Counted from the stretch's first letter, positions 11,501 through 23,116 are shown. The stretch is DNA of 61,035 nucleotides from Pseudomonadota bacterium (GCA_018242445.1 JAFEBW010000062.1:1-61035); one strand, 5' to 3'. Notes: generated from the letters alone by a model not told the origin. Numbers and translations: made by a program.

Positions 11501-12237
11501 CGCTCGGCTACACCCGCCAGTCCACCACCCTCGACCTCGGCCAGGGCGGCATGACCATGCACGGCTGGAGCCTGTCGGGCTACGGCACCTGGTACAACAA
11601 GTCCGACTGGTACATCGACGGCTCGCTGACGTGGTCGAACAACAGCTTCGACGCGCACCGCAACATCGTCTACGTCCTGCCCCTGCCGGGCGGCGGCAGC
11701 TCCACCGTGAACCAGACCGCGCAGTCCTCCTCGGGTGGCAACGACTTCGCCGGCTCGCTCACCTTCGGCCGCGACTTCCACCAGAAAGCCCTCGCCTACG
11801 GCTTCTACGGCAAGCTGCAGTACGACCACGCCAGCTTCGACGGCTTCCAGGAAACCACCAATGCCGGCGCCGGCAGCGGTTTGGGCCTGCGCGTGGACTC
11901 CCGCTCGACCACCTCGGTGGCCTCGGTACTGGGCGCGAAGTTCGACTACAACGCCAGCATGAACTGGGGCGTGATGATCCCGCATGCGGAGATCGAGTGG
12001 CAGCACGAGTTCCGCACCGATCCCAATGCCTTCACCGCCTACTTCATCAACGACCCGACCAACACGCCGATCCTGATCCGTGGCGACAAGACCGATTCGG
12101 ACTTCTTCCGCCTCGGCGCGGGCATGTCCTTCGTGTTCACCCAGGGGCGCTCGGCCTTCCTGTTGTACGATCGCACGGTCGGGCGCACCGGCATCTCGCA
12201 GTACAACCTCAGCTTCGGATTCCGGCTGGAGTTCTGA
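8542..12237 (+). CDS. Ig-like repeat autotransporter, paralogue of the preceding gene
   Basis: 1231 aa. Signal peptide 1-43 (ASA cleavage). The N-terminal domain is unique, with an Ala/Gly hydrophobic stretch at about 180-202. Six Big_1-like Ig repeats of about 90-100 aa follow, several opening I-x-S-G-N-x-Q, then a helical linker with two Cys and an autotransporter barrel (about 937-1231) ending FRLEF. The barrel, the linker and one GTASQPLV repeat are clearly homologous to the 2987 gene, while the DUF11 block is absent. The pair looks like a tandem duplication with exchange of passenger repeats. The start is the ATG after AGGGGACGGG; 215 bases separate the two genes. Likely a surface adhesin. 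Confidence 0.8.
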   Translation: MNSQTTKQGHAGFVAKWRRWNLRMASCVLLGALGVTVTGASAAAQDPASAATLSPVHADTGALSVDQGKNLTLEVVKRQDGLGLQGQNVDWVVSGPGKASLTHEHTKTLAPGKDTQAGTARTVFHASVPGNYVVTATTQKNPGCSTANCASWVSTRFAVNVVVPTGNDAAGGSDSDDHRGKTIATAAAILAGGVAIAAGMSGGNDHNVQTLPSSLQKLAGDGQFAAANAPLLTPLSVRAISGGAPVPGIAIQWAATGGATLSGSTSVTDGNGMAVINVTSVGPGPGSVTITATRADDAAASVSFTAGVYMPTLSIVSGNNQTGFPNQNAALPLVVQASVGPTGQSHIPITWAVVSGNATVASVSNGGFTDINGMSNAVIHFGATTGPVQVTATRTDNGASQTFSLTSAIVNTLAILNGNNQTACPALPLPQALSVLAQTNNQNAPGVTINWTASAGSTLSSTTSVTNSAGVANVNMTNVGAIYQATPTTVSVNATRADDPTATVAFIENVPASTLAIASGNSQSGAVGSTSSPFVVSLVDGCGHAIPNQPVSWTLVSGNATLSAPTTNSNAGGQASVTVTYGTTPGPIVIQASAFGGGATVSFNATSTTGGLAILSGNGQTGAQNANLPVPLTVQVTPAIAGVPVSFTVTSGTATIATPSVLTNSSGQASTTVQLGWTPGAVTIVAQSGTASATFSETITGTLVNGGMTIVSGNNQVIAPGTASQPLVIQLTGNSSPLAGMTIAWSTSNGTVSASSTVTGANGQTSVTVTPSSNGPLTVTASFAGYQANTPAQVTFAENTTLASGTGVSTNDASIVHALNDACASLQAVSNRSPQQQDLLNQCLALAQSSSVSQGSVAGAVHVMAPAVAQTQTQTAVNAANTQFTNLTGRMAALRGGAHGMSFAGLAFGNDTGSLSLGDVGSALLGASDQKKDDDAGFSRWGFFASGQIQHQSASGFGATPGYGFNSNGVTFGSDYRVNDGLVLGGALGYTRQSTTLDLGQGGMTMHGWSLSGYGTWYNKSDWYIDGSLTWSNNSFDAHRNIVYVLPLPGGGSSTVNQTAQSSSGGNDFAGSLTFGRDFHQKALAYGFYGKLQYDHASFDGFQETTNAGAGSGLGLRVDSRSTTSVASVLGAKFDYNASMNWGVMIPHAEIEWQHEFRTDPNAFTAYFINDPTNTPILIRGDKTDSDFFRLGAGMSFVFTQGRSAFLLYDRTVGRTGISQYNLSFGFRLEF

Positions 12238-12268
12238 TGGAGTCAGCGACCGGCCACCGATGCAACCG

Positions 12269-12307
12269 CTGCCCGCGCCGCCTCTTCAATGGGGCGGTGG
12301 CGGGCAG
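12269..12307 (+). terminator. GC-rich hairpin after the autotransporter
   Basis: Inverted repeat CTGCCCGC-GCCGCC / GGCGGT-GGCGGGCAG with a loop of about 10 bases, 31 bases after the stop at 12237. It has no T-run, so it may act as a weak or factor-assisted terminator or protect the transcript 3' end. Confidence 0.4.
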
Positions 12308-12403
12308 GCGACGCGGCGGTCGCCTGCCATTGCGTCAACCCTTCCACCGTCCGGTCGTTGATGTTGCGATGACCGAGCTCGACCCCCAAGGCATTCCAGC
12401 CCC

Positions 12404-13105
12404 ATGATCGAATTCGGTCACCTCAGCCACGTCGGCCTTCGCCGCGAGCTCAACGAGGACACCTACTACGGCGATGCCGAACTCGGCCTGTGGCTGGTGG
12501 CCGACGGCATGGGCGGGCACGAGTTCGGCGAGGTCGCCAGCGCGGTCGCGCGCGAGGCCATCGTCGACAACGTGCGCCGCGGCAAGCCGCTGGTCGAGTC
12601 GATCCGGCTTGCCGACGAGGAGATCATCCGCCACTCGCGCCTGCGTACCGAGGGGCTGCCGATGGGCACCACGGTGGTGGCGGCGAAGCTGCAGGGCAAC
12701 CAATACGAAGTGGCGTGGGTAGGCGACAGCCGCGTGTACCTGTGGAACGGCCAGCTCAAGCAGATCTCGCAGGATCATTCCTACGTGCAGGAACTGATCG
12801 ATCAGGGCGCGATCACCCCGGAACAGGCGCGCAGCCATCCGCACCGCAACGTGGTCACGCAGGCGCTGGGGGTGACCGAGCCTGCCCACCTGAAGGTCGA
12901 GAGCGTCAGCGGCGAGCTCAAACCGGGCATGCAGTTGCTGCTGTGCAGCGATGGGCTCACCGAGGAGGTGGACAACGCCGCGATCGGGCGCATCCTCAAC
13001 CAGAACCAGTTCACCGCGCAGGAATGCGTGGATCACCTGATCGCCGCGGCGCTGGATGGCGGCGGCAGCGACAACGTCACGGTGCTGTTGATCCGACAGT
13101 TATGA
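12404..13105 (+). CDS. PP2C-family serine/threonine protein phosphatase
   Basis: 233 aa, close to the 230-250 aa of bacterial Stp/PrpC phosphatases. It shows the metal-binding motifs of the family: R-x-x-N-E-D near 14-19, ADGMGG (33-38), G-T-T-V-V, GDSR, C-S-D-G-L-T and G-S-D-N-V-T near the end. It would dephosphorylate Ser/Thr-phosphorylated proteins, most likely targets of the PknB-type kinase encoded 0.4 kb away on the opposite strand. Cytoplasmic, with no signal peptide or membrane segment. The ATG start comes shortly after the hairpin that ends the autotransporter unit. Confidence 0.9.
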   Translation: MIEFGHLSHVGLRRELNEDTYYGDAELGLWLVADGMGGHEFGEVASAVAREAIVDNVRRGKPLVESIRLADEEIIRHSRLRTEGLPMGTTVVAAKLQGNQYEVAWVGDSRVYLWNGQLKQISQDHSYVQELIDQGAITPEQARSHPHRNVVTQALGVTEPAHLKVESVSGELKPGMQLLLCSDGLTEEVDNAAIGRILNQNQFTAQECVDHLIAAALDGGGSDNVTVLLIRQL

Positions 13106-13145
13106 TTGAAATTTGATCATTGACCACAAACTGAAGGAGAAACAA

Positions 13146-13388
13146 ATGCGTACTTTAAAGCTTGTTTCACTTGGAGTGCTGTTCGTATTTGCCACTTATG
13201 CCGGGATAGCAGCTGCTCATGCCAACGGAGATCTGAGTTCGACAACTTCTACCAGTTGTAGCGCTTCGACATGCACTACTACGACTATCACTTTCATTTG
13301 GATATCTACTGGGCCAGGCCCCAATGACGGACTCTGGGAATTCTACCAACAAGTGTCCGTCACGACCAGAAAACACTTAGTTCAATAG
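13146..13388 (+). CDS. Small secreted Ser/Thr/Cys-rich protein, unknown
   Basis: 80 aa from the ATG at 13146, which has an AAGGAG ribosome site 6 bases upstream; a longer in-frame start at 13113 lacks this support. Residues 1-27 form a signal peptide (cleavage near AHA). The mature part is rich in Ser, Thr and Cys (TSCSASTCTTTT) and ends with an aromatic segment. No family is recognised. Base composition from about 13106 to 13560 is clearly more AT-rich than the flanks and codon use differs, which suggests acquired or orphan DNA between the phosphatase and kinase genes. Confidence 0.55.
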   Translation: MRTLKLVSLGVLFVFATYAGIAAAHANGDLSSTTSTSCSASTCTTTTITFIWISTGPGPNDGLWEFYQQVSVTTRKHLVQ

Positions 13389-13392
13389 CCCA

Positions 13393-13422
13393 TTGCGAGT
13401 CTCGACAAGTCGGGGCTCGCAA
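13393..13422 (+). terminator. Hairpin after the small secreted protein gene
   Basis: TTGCGAG / CTCGCAA arms with an inner CGAC/GTCG stem, starting 5 bases after the stop at 13388. There is no real T-run on the plus strand. A plausible weak terminator between this gene and the convergent kinase gene. Confidence 0.4.
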
Positions 13423-13509
13423 AAGTTGGCACTCCGGTGATCGCTGTGTGCCAACGGCACAAGCCGAAGGAATTTTTCCATCCGCATTTTGCAAAAGTCC
13501 AACGCAACC

Positions 13510-15045
13510 TCAATTGCCGGACGGAATCCCTCGCATTGCCTCGTCAGCAGCTTTTTCGATTGCTTTGAGCTTGATGTTGTCAGGGTCTGCCTTCAACCCG
13601 TTTTCGGCGTTAAGCTTGCAAAATTCATATAGTTGCTTTGCGCAGGCGGTCTGCGCGAAGCTCACGAAGAATGCGGCGATATCCTGCAGGCCCTGTTTGG
13701 CGCGCTGATTGTCCGGTTGTAGGCTCAGAACCTTGTGGTACAACTCAGCGGCATTGGCGCCCTCGGGCATCACCAGGTTGCGGCCCAGATCCGCCTCGCT
13801 GGTGATGCCGTGCTTCCTGTAGGCATCGGCCTGATCGAGCATCTGCTGCACGTCGCCGCCGTATTGCTGCTCGATGGTTTGCGGCACGGTGATGTTGCCA
13901 TCGCCGGCGGTGCTGTCGGCAGTGCTGGCGTTGGCGGAGGAGCTCGAAGGCCGCATCGTCACCGTCCCCGCCGGACTGGACGTCAGCACCTGCGCCAGGG
14001 GAGGTTGCGACGGCCCGCGCGTCAGGTACCAGATCCCCACACCCAGCAGCACCACCACGGCACCCACCGCCGGCCACAGCCAGCCCGGCAGTTTCGCGTC
14101 GCGGTTGACCACGCGGGTGCGCTGCGCGGTCGCGCCACGGCCGGACTGGGTGGCGCTGATCCGCGCCTGCCCTTTCGAGGCCATCTTGCCCAGCGCCGCC
14201 GCCCCCTCGGGCGCACTGGTGAGCAACTGGTGCACCTCCTCGGCCAGCAGGGCGCCGGTCTGCACGCGCTCGGCCGGGTTCTTGGCCATCGTGCGGTTGA
14301 CCAAGGGCTGCAGCCACGCATACTCGGGCGGCAGCGTCGGCACCGGCTGGGTGACATGCATCAGGGCCACGGTGAACGGGTCGGCAGCCTGATACGGCGG
14401 CGAGCCGGTGAGCATCTCGTAGAGCACGGTGCCCAGGCTGTACAGGTCCGAGCGCCCATCCACGGCTTCCGCGCGCGCCTGCTCGGGGCTCATGTAGTCG
14501 GGCGTGCCGATGGACGCGCCGGCGACGGTGGAGCTGGAACTGGAATCCATCGCCTTGGCGATGCCGAAATCGGCCAGCACCGCGGTGCCGTCCTTGCGGA
14601 ACAGGATGTTGCCGGGCTTCACGTCGCGATGGACGAAACCCTTCTGGTGCGCGAAATCCAGCCCGCGCGCCATCTCCACCATGATGTCGAGGATCTCGCC
14701 GATCGACAGCACCCCTTCGGCGATGCGCTCTTTCAGGGTGCCGTCGGGAATGTACTCGGCCGCGAGGTAATACACCCCGGCGTGGGTGCCGATGTCGTAC
14801 ACCGTCACCAGGTTCTGGTGCTGCAATTTCGCGGTGATCCGGCCTTCCTTGAGGAAGCGCTCGGTGAACTCGGAATTGGCCGCCAGCGCCGGCGCCATCA
14901 CCTTCAGCGCCACCTCGCGATCCAGCGATTCCTGCATGGCGAGGAACACCGAGGCCATGCCGCCCTCGCCGATCGGGCGCAGGATCTTGTACCCCGGGAT
15001 GGCGATGTCGACCGATTGCAGCAGGACTGTGGACGATGAGCTCAC
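13510..15045 (-). CDS. PknB-type membrane serine/threonine protein kinase
   Basis: 511 aa with a GTG start. The kinase domain (about 19-275) has the Gly-rich loop GEGGMAS (26-32), catalytic Lys48 in VALK, HRDVKPGN (Asp141), DFG (159-161) and the activation-segment motif S-P-E-Q-A. A juxtamembrane linker is followed by one membrane segment (320-341) and a C-terminal extracytoplasmic region with a Ser/Thr-rich stretch and a TPR-like helical part (about 400-505). It has the layout of Hanks-type receptor kinases. It likely works with the PP2C phosphatase at 12404; the two genes converge. Signal and targets are unknown. Confidence 0.9.
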   Translation of the reverse strand: MSSSSTVLLQSVDIAIPGYKILRPIGEGGMASVFLAMQESLDREVALKVMAPALAANSEFTERFLKEGRITAKLQHQNLVTVYDIGTHAGVYYLAAEYIPDGTLKERIAEGVLSIGEILDIMVEMARGLDFAHQKGFVHRDVKPGNILFRKDGTAVLADFGIAKAMDSSSSSTVAGASIGTPDYMSPEQARAEAVDGRSDLYSLGTVLYEMLTGSPPYQAADPFTVALMHVTQPVPTLPPEYAWLQPLVNRTMAKNPAERVQTGALLAEEVHQLLTSAPEGAAALGKMASKGQARISATQSGRGATAQRTRVVNRDAKLPGWLWPAVGAVVVLLGVGIWYLTRGPSQPPLAQVLTSSPAGTVTMRPSSSSANASTADSTAGDGNITVPQTIEQQYGGDVQQMLDQADAYRKHGITSEADLGRNLVMPEGANAAELYHKVLSLQPDNQRAKQGLQDIAAFFVSFAQTACAKQLYEFCKLNAENGLKADPDNIKLKAIEKAADEAMRGIPSGN

Positions 15046-15216
15046 GCTGGCCCCCGATGGTGCGGACGGCGTGAATGGGCGACGACCGCGTCGCGCCTGG
15101 GCTTCAACGCCCGACTGCGACGATCCGGGATCGCCACGGCATCCACGCCGAATGCCGATGATGCCTAAAAGTCGTCGCCGACGCGACTGCGCGACGACAA
15201 CTCGACCGCCCTCCGC

Positions 15217-18737
<3,521 letters not shown>

Positions 18738-18750
18738 TCCCACTGCTTTC

Positions 18751-19068
18751 TCATGGCGTCGCTTCGTGCAGGCTAGCCGGGATGTCGCGACTCGTGTGCG
18801 CAATGCGGATCACGTCGAGATGATCGGCATGCTCGATATAGAACATCGCATACGGAAAGCGCCGTAATGTCCAATGGCGCAACTGCGGAATGTCCAGCTC
18901 ATGCGCATAGCGCGGCGAGCCGGAGGCAGGATGATTCTCGATATGGCCGGTGGCCCGTTCCAACGCATCGAGGAACGCATCGAGCATGTGCGCCGCTTCT
19001 GTCAGATAAAACGCCACGGCGGCAACGATGTCCGCCTCGGCCCGCTCCGAGCGAATCGCTGGCTTCAC
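18751..19068 (-). CDS. ParE/RelE-superfamily toxin
   Basis: 105 aa with a GTG start overlapping the upstream antitoxin stop (GTGA). It has the ParE-type pattern: N-terminal A-E-A-D-I-x-A-A-V-A-F-Y, central H-P-x-S-G-S-P-R-Y, then L-R-H-W-x-L-R-R-F-P-Y-x-M-F-Y and a late I-R-I-A-H-T-S-R-D. The family poisons gyrase or the ribosome; the order and the ParD-like partner favour ParE. It lies between hsdS and hsdR, so it may stabilise the restriction system. Confidence 0.85.
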   Translation of the reverse strand: MKPAIRSERAEADIVAAVAFYLTEAAHMLDAFLDALERATGHIENHPASGSPRYAHELDIPQLRHWTLRRFPYAMFYIEHADHLDVIRIAHTSRDIPASLHEATP

Positions 19069-19310
19069 CCGGTTTTCTTGGCAGCCACCTTCGCGCGCTT
19101 GCGCAACGCGGCGAAGTAAGCGGCGTCCATGCGGCCCACGGGCTTGGACTGCACACCGTCGAGCAGATACTGACGGAACCGGGTGCGATCGCGGTCGCGC
19201 CGGATCAATTCGCGCATGTATTCGCTGGAGCTGCCATAACCCTCGCTCCTGATGCGATGGTCGACGAAGTCCTTCAACTCGTCAGGCAGGGAAATGTTCA
19301 TGGTAGACAT
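19065..19310 (-). CDS. ParD-family ribbon-helix-helix antitoxin
   Basis: 81 aa. The N-terminus M-N-I-S-L-P-D-E-L-K-D-F-V with G-Y-G-S-S-S-E-Y-M-R-E-L-I-R is the typical ParD/CopG DNA-binding fold; the basic C-terminus would wrap the toxin. ATG at 19310, with an alternative internal ATG at 19301. The family represses its own operon; a perfect inverted repeat just upstream (19329-19345) is a candidate operator. Translationally coupled to the toxin. Confidence 0.85.
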   Translation of the reverse strand: MSTMNISLPDELKDFVDHRIRSEGYGSSSEYMRELIRRDRDRTRFRQYLLDGVQSKPVGRMDAAYFAALRKRAKVAAKKTG

Positions 19311-19328
19311 GGCGTCATCCTGCGCCGT

Positions 19329-19345
19329 TTGCCAATTTTTGGCAA
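19329..19345 (-). promoter_or_regulatory. Candidate ParD operator (inverted repeat)
   Basis: Perfect 7-bp arms TTGCCAA-TTT-TTGGCAA, 19-35 bases upstream of the parD start and just after the hsdS stop. The position fits autorepression by the ribbon-helix-helix antitoxin; the assignment is inferred from position and symmetry only. Confidence 0.4.
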
Positions 19346-19352
19346 GCGTCGT

Positions 19353-20510
19353 TTACAACTCCCCGGCAAACGCCCGCTGCAGCAGCGATTTCTTCAGCTC
19401 GTCCAGGGCGTCGAGTTTGCGGGTGTAGAGGGTTTCGAGGTGTTGGGTTTCGGCTTGTAGCGTTTCGATTGCCAAAACAATCGATGCCTGTTCTTCACGC
19501 GTTGATGGCATTGCAACTGGAATCGAGTTCAGCGCCGCTTGATTCAGCTTCGGCTGTGCTGCACCTGTGATGTACTCATCCAATTTGATACTTTCGAGAA
19601 AGAACTCGACAAAGCGCTGCGTCGCCATGTCGTCGAATTTCAGGATGTGCGCGTGATTGTTCACCCAGCACTTGCCTGACACTGAAAACGCGATCGGCGT
19701 CGACCGCGCAAGCAGGTTGGCCCCATCTTCCGAGACGAGAAGCGTTTCGCCATCGAAGATGTAGTCGGATACATAGTCGACGATGCCCGACGCGCCGTAA
19801 TACGGATATTCGCCAGCCTGCCGCTTTGCTTTGGTGATTGGGACGCGTTTGTAGTCTAGGTTCTCGGAAATCTGATGCAATAATTTCGTCACCCATCCTT
19901 CGTGTCTATTGGCGAAGATGGCGTACCGCTGACTCTCAAACACCGCCCGCGCATTCCGCCGGTTCTGCTCGGCCTGCACCTTGGCCGCGGCGATGCCCGC
20001 AAACGCTTCGTCGAGGATGCCGACGATGCGTTGTTGTTCGGGGAGCGGGGGAATCGGAATCCGAGACGATTCAATGAACTCCTTCGCGACGCGCTTGTGC
20101 CCGACCGCGCCCGTCATACGCTCGGCACCCTCTTGCCGAAAACTGTTGCGCGACAGGAAGTAGTACAGCCACTCGCGATTCAACGACGAACTGGGTCGAA
20201 AAACGATGTATTCGCTTGAACCGAATCCGACGCCATTCACCAAATTCGACGCGATGCCGAGCTTGCCGTTCTCGAAACAAGGGGTGATCTTTGCGAGCAG
20301 CACATCGCCATCGGCGAAGTAGGTGTAGCTGCTACCATCTACCTCATTCAACGGCTTGGTTTTTGTCGGCATCGCAAACTTTGTCTCGATGCCCAAATCT
20401 TCCATCGGCAGAAATGAGACCGCTGCTGCGCTATTTTCGAGACGGCGACTCTCCGACTTCGGCGGTTTGATTTCGCACGCCTCTGCGAGCGTCATCGTCG
20501 GCCAGGTCAT
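19353..20510 (-). CDS. hsdS: Type I restriction-modification specificity subunit
   Basis: 385 aa. Two target-recognition domains are each followed by a helical spacer. The first ends with the family motif P-L-P-E-Q-Q-R-I-V-x-I-L-D near 165 and the second with a related E-E-Q-A-S-I-V segment, closing in K-S-L-L-Q-R-A-F-A-G-E-L. It gives the sequence specificity to both HsdM methylation and HsdR cleavage; the recognised site cannot be read from sequence. The ATG overlaps the hsdM stop (ATGA). Base composition is less GC-rich than the flanks, as is common for exchanged hsdS genes. Confidence 0.9.
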   Translation of the reverse strand: MTWPTMTLAEACEIKPPKSESRRLENSAAAVSFLPMEDLGIETKFAMPTKTKPLNEVDGSSYTYFADGDVLLAKITPCFENGKLGIASNLVNGVGFGSSEYIVFRPSSSLNREWLYYFLSRNSFRQEGAERMTGAVGHKRVAKEFIESSRIPIPPLPEQQRIVGILDEAFAGIAAAKVQAEQNRRNARAVFESQRYAIFANRHEGWVTKLLHQISENLDYKRVPITKAKRQAGEYPYYGASGIVDYVSDYIFDGETLLVSEDGANLLARSTPIAFSVSGKCWVNNHAHILKFDDMATQRFVEFFLESIKLDEYITGAAQPKLNQAALNSIPVAMPSTREEQASIVLAIETLQAETQHLETLYTRKLDALDELKKSLLQRAFAGEL

Positions 20511-21961
20511 ACCAACGCCCTAACCTTTTCCAACACCCGCGCCGACTCCGCATCCAGCGCCGCGATCTCGTCGAGAATCTCGCGCGGGCTGCGGTGCTGC
20601 ACGGTTTCCACCGCGTTCGGGTTCTTCACCGACAGGTCGAACGTGGCGCTGTCGATGGTCGCGGCATCCACGCTCCAGCTCTTGGGCGAATCGGCGAAGG
20701 TTTTCTGCAGCTCGATGAAATCGGCCAGGTCCGCGTCGTTGAGCGGGTTGGTCTTGCCGAGGTTCCGGCCCGGGTCGAGCTGGTAGTACCAGACCTTGCG
20801 CGTCGGCGCACCCCTGGCGAAGAACAGCACCACCGTCTTCACGCCCGCGCCGAGGAACGTGCCGCCGGGGCAGTCGAGCACGGTGTGCAGGTTGCATTCC
20901 TCAAGGAGTTTCTTGCGCAGGCTCACGCTCGCGTTGTCGGTGTTCGACAAAAACGTGTTCTTGATCACGATGCCGGCGCGCCCGCCAGCCCGAAGGTACT
21001 TGATGAAGTGCTGCAGGAACAGGAACGCCGTCTCGCCGGTCTTGATCGGGAAGTTCTGCTGCACCTCCTTGCGTTCCTTGCCGCCGAACGGCGGATTGGC
21101 GAGGATCACCTCTAAGCGATCGCGCTCCTGCACGTCGGCGAGGTTCTCGGCCAGCGTGTTGGTGTGCGCGATGTCCGGCGCCTCGATGCCGTGCAGGATC
21201 ATGTTCATGATCGCGATCACGTAGGCGAGCGATTTCTTCTCCTTGCCGTAGAACGTGCGCTCCTGCAGCGTGGTCAAATCGGCCGTACTCAAGTTCGGCT
21301 GCGCCTTGAGGTAATCGAAGGCTTCGCAAAGGAATCCGGCCGATCCGCAAGCGCCGTCGTAGATTCGTTCGCCGATGCGCGGCGCGACCACGCGCACCAT
21401 CGCGCGGATCAGCGGGCGCGGCGTGTAGTACTCGCCGCCGTTGCGCCCGGCGTTGCCCATGTTGCGGATTTTCGCCTCGTACAGGTGCGACAGCTCGTGC
21501 TTGTGCGTCTGCGAGCGGAATTGCAGCTCGTCGATGTGCTCGATGATCTCGCGCAGGTTGTAGCCGGACTGGATGCGGTTCTTGATCTCGCCGAAAATCT
21601 CGCCGATCTTGTATTCGATGGTGTTCTGGCCGCTGGCCTTTTGCTTGAACGCGTGCAGGTACGGAAACAATTTGCCGTTCACGAAATCGCGCAGGTCGTC
21701 GCCGGTCAGCGCGACGTTGTGGTCGGGCTTGCCGCTGGCGTCCTTCGGCGCCGCCCAGCGCTGCCAACGATATTCCGGGTCGAGGATGTGCTCGTAATTG
21801 CGACCGGCCAGCTCGGCGATCGCCATGCGCTCCACTTCGAGGCCTTCAAGGTATTTCAGGAACAGCAGCCACGAGGTCTGCTCGGTGTAATCGAGCTCGG
21901 TCGTGCAGCCGGCTTCCTTGCGCAGCACGTCGTCGATGTTTCTGAAAGCCTGTTCGAACAC
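20507..21961 (-). CDS. hsdM: Type I restriction-modification DNA methyltransferase subunit
   Basis: 484 aa from a GTG at 21961 (FEQAFRNIDDVLRKEAG), preceded by AGGGAA. The open frame extends further upstream only across queA. N-terminal helical domain, then an SAM-binding adenine-N6 methyltransferase core with motif I DGACGSAGF (202-210) and motif IV NPPF (289-292). It protects host sites and, with HsdS and HsdR, forms the restriction complex. The start lies 32 bases after the queA stop, so it may be read from the queA transcript. Confidence 0.92.
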   Translation of the reverse strand: MFEQAFRNIDDVLRKEAGCTTELDYTEQTSWLLFLKYLEGLEVERMAIAELAGRNYEHILDPEYRWQRWAAPKDASGKPDHNVALTGDDLRDFVNGKLFPYLHAFKQKASGQNTIEYKIGEIFGEIKNRIQSGYNLREIIEHIDELQFRSQTHKHELSHLYEAKIRNMGNAGRNGGEYYTPRPLIRAMVRVVAPRIGERIYDGACGSAGFLCEAFDYLKAQPNLSTADLTTLQERTFYGKEKKSLAYVIAIMNMILHGIEAPDIAHTNTLAENLADVQERDRLEVILANPPFGGKERKEVQQNFPIKTGETAFLFLQHFIKYLRAGGRAGIVIKNTFLSNTDNASVSLRKKLLEECNLHTVLDCPGGTFLGAGVKTVVLFFARGAPTRKVWYYQLDPGRNLGKTNPLNDADLADFIELQKTFADSPKSWSVDAATIDSATFDLSVKNPNAVETVQHRSPREILDEIAALDAESARVLEKVRALV

Positions 21962-21993
21962 CGTGGAGTTCCCTGGTTTGCGGTCGGAAACGA

Positions 21994-23061
21994 TTATCGC
22001 GGCGCACCCTGCGGATACACCAGCATCGCATCGCCGTAGCTGAAGAAGCGATATTTCTCCGCGACCGCGTGGCGATACGCGGCAAGCACGCGCTCGCGCC
22101 CTGCGAAGGCGGAGACCAGCATCAACAGGGTCGATTCGGGCAGGTGAAAATTGGTCAGCAGCGCATCGACGGAACGGATGTGATAGCCGGGGAAGATGAA
22201 GATGCGCGTTTCGCCGGCGAATGGGCGCAGTTCGCGCCGACCCTCTTCGTTCACGACCATCGCGCTCTCCAGCGCGCGCACCACGGTGGTGCCTACGGCA
22301 ATCACACGCCCTCCACACGCCCGAGTGTGCGCGATCTGTTCGATCAGTTGTGCGCCGACGTTGAGCCATTCGCTGTGCATCACATGCTGATCGACGTGTT
22401 CCACGCGCATCGGCTGGAAGGTGCCCGCGCCGACGTGCAGGGTGACGTGGCCGAAAGCCACGCCGCGCGCGCGCAGCGCAGCGAGCAGGGCATCGTCGAA
22501 GTGCAGGCCGGCGGTCGGCGCGGCGACCGCGCCCAGTTCGCGCGCGAACACGGTCTGGTAACGCTCCGCGTCGTCAGCACCCGGCGCGCGGTGGATGTAC
22601 GGCGGCAGCGGCATCTGCCCGGCGTGCAGCAGCCATTTCTCCAGCGGCTCGGGTGTGTCGAAACGCAGAGCGTAGAACTCGCCGTCGCGACCAAGCACGA
22701 CGGCTTCGCCACCGCCATCGAGGACGATGCGGGTACCGGCACGCGAGGGCTTGCTGGCGCCCAGTTGCACGCGCGCGTCGTGGCCGCCGAGCAGGCGTTC
22801 GATCAGGATCTCCACACGCCCGCCACTGTCCTTGCGCCCGAACAGCCGCGCCGGCAGCACGCGGGTGTCGTTGAATATCAACAGGTCGCCGGGTTGCAGC
22901 AGCCCGGGCAGATCGCGGATGCGGCGATCGCGCAGCGGCGGATCGGGGTCAGCCCCTTGCGCGCCTGGCAGCACCAGCAAACGACTCGCCGAACGCTCCG
23001 GCAGCGGTGCTTGCGCGATCAGCGCTTCCGGCAGATCGAAGTGGAAGTCGGACTTCTTCAA
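21994..23061 (-). CDS. queA: S-adenosylmethionine:tRNA ribosyltransferase-isomerase
   Basis: 355 aa if translation begins at the TTG at 23061 (KKSDFHFDLPEALIAQ), matching the about 356-aa family length; no in-frame ATG fits and no strong ribosome site is seen, so the start is uncertain. It transfers the ribosyl moiety of SAM to preQ1 in tRNA to make epoxyqueuosine. Visible family signatures: Q-x-P-L-x-x-R-x-x-S-R-L-L, F-N-D-T-R-V-x-P-A-R-L, T-A-G-L-H-F-D and H-V-G-x-G-T-F-x-P. Its usual partner tgt lies 5.7 kb downstream beyond the R-M island. Confidence 0.93.
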   Translation of the reverse strand: MKKSDFHFDLPEALIAQAPLPERSASRLLVLPGAQGADPDPPLRDRRIRDLPGLLQPGDLLIFNDTRVLPARLFGRKDSGGRVEILIERLLGGHDARVQLGASKPSRAGTRIVLDGGGEAVVLGRDGEFYALRFDTPEPLEKWLLHAGQMPLPPYIHRAPGADDAERYQTVFARELGAVAAPTAGLHFDDALLAALRARGVAFGHVTLHVGAGTFQPMRVEHVDQHVMHSEWLNVGAQLIEQIAHTRACGGRVIAVGTTVVRALESAMVVNEEGRRELRPFAGETRIFIFPGYHIRSVDALLTNFHLPESTLLMLVSAFAGRERVLAAYRHAVAEKYRFFSYGDAMLVYPQGAPR

Positions 23062-23116
23062 GCGCGGGTCGTCACGATGCAGAGATGGAATCGTGATTAT
23101 CGCCGATGCAACGCCA

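Noticed and set aside
21962..22369. Extended HsdM N-terminus
   Set aside because: The extension is an Arg-rich shadow of queA; the GTG at 21961 has a ribosome site and the standard HsdM start.
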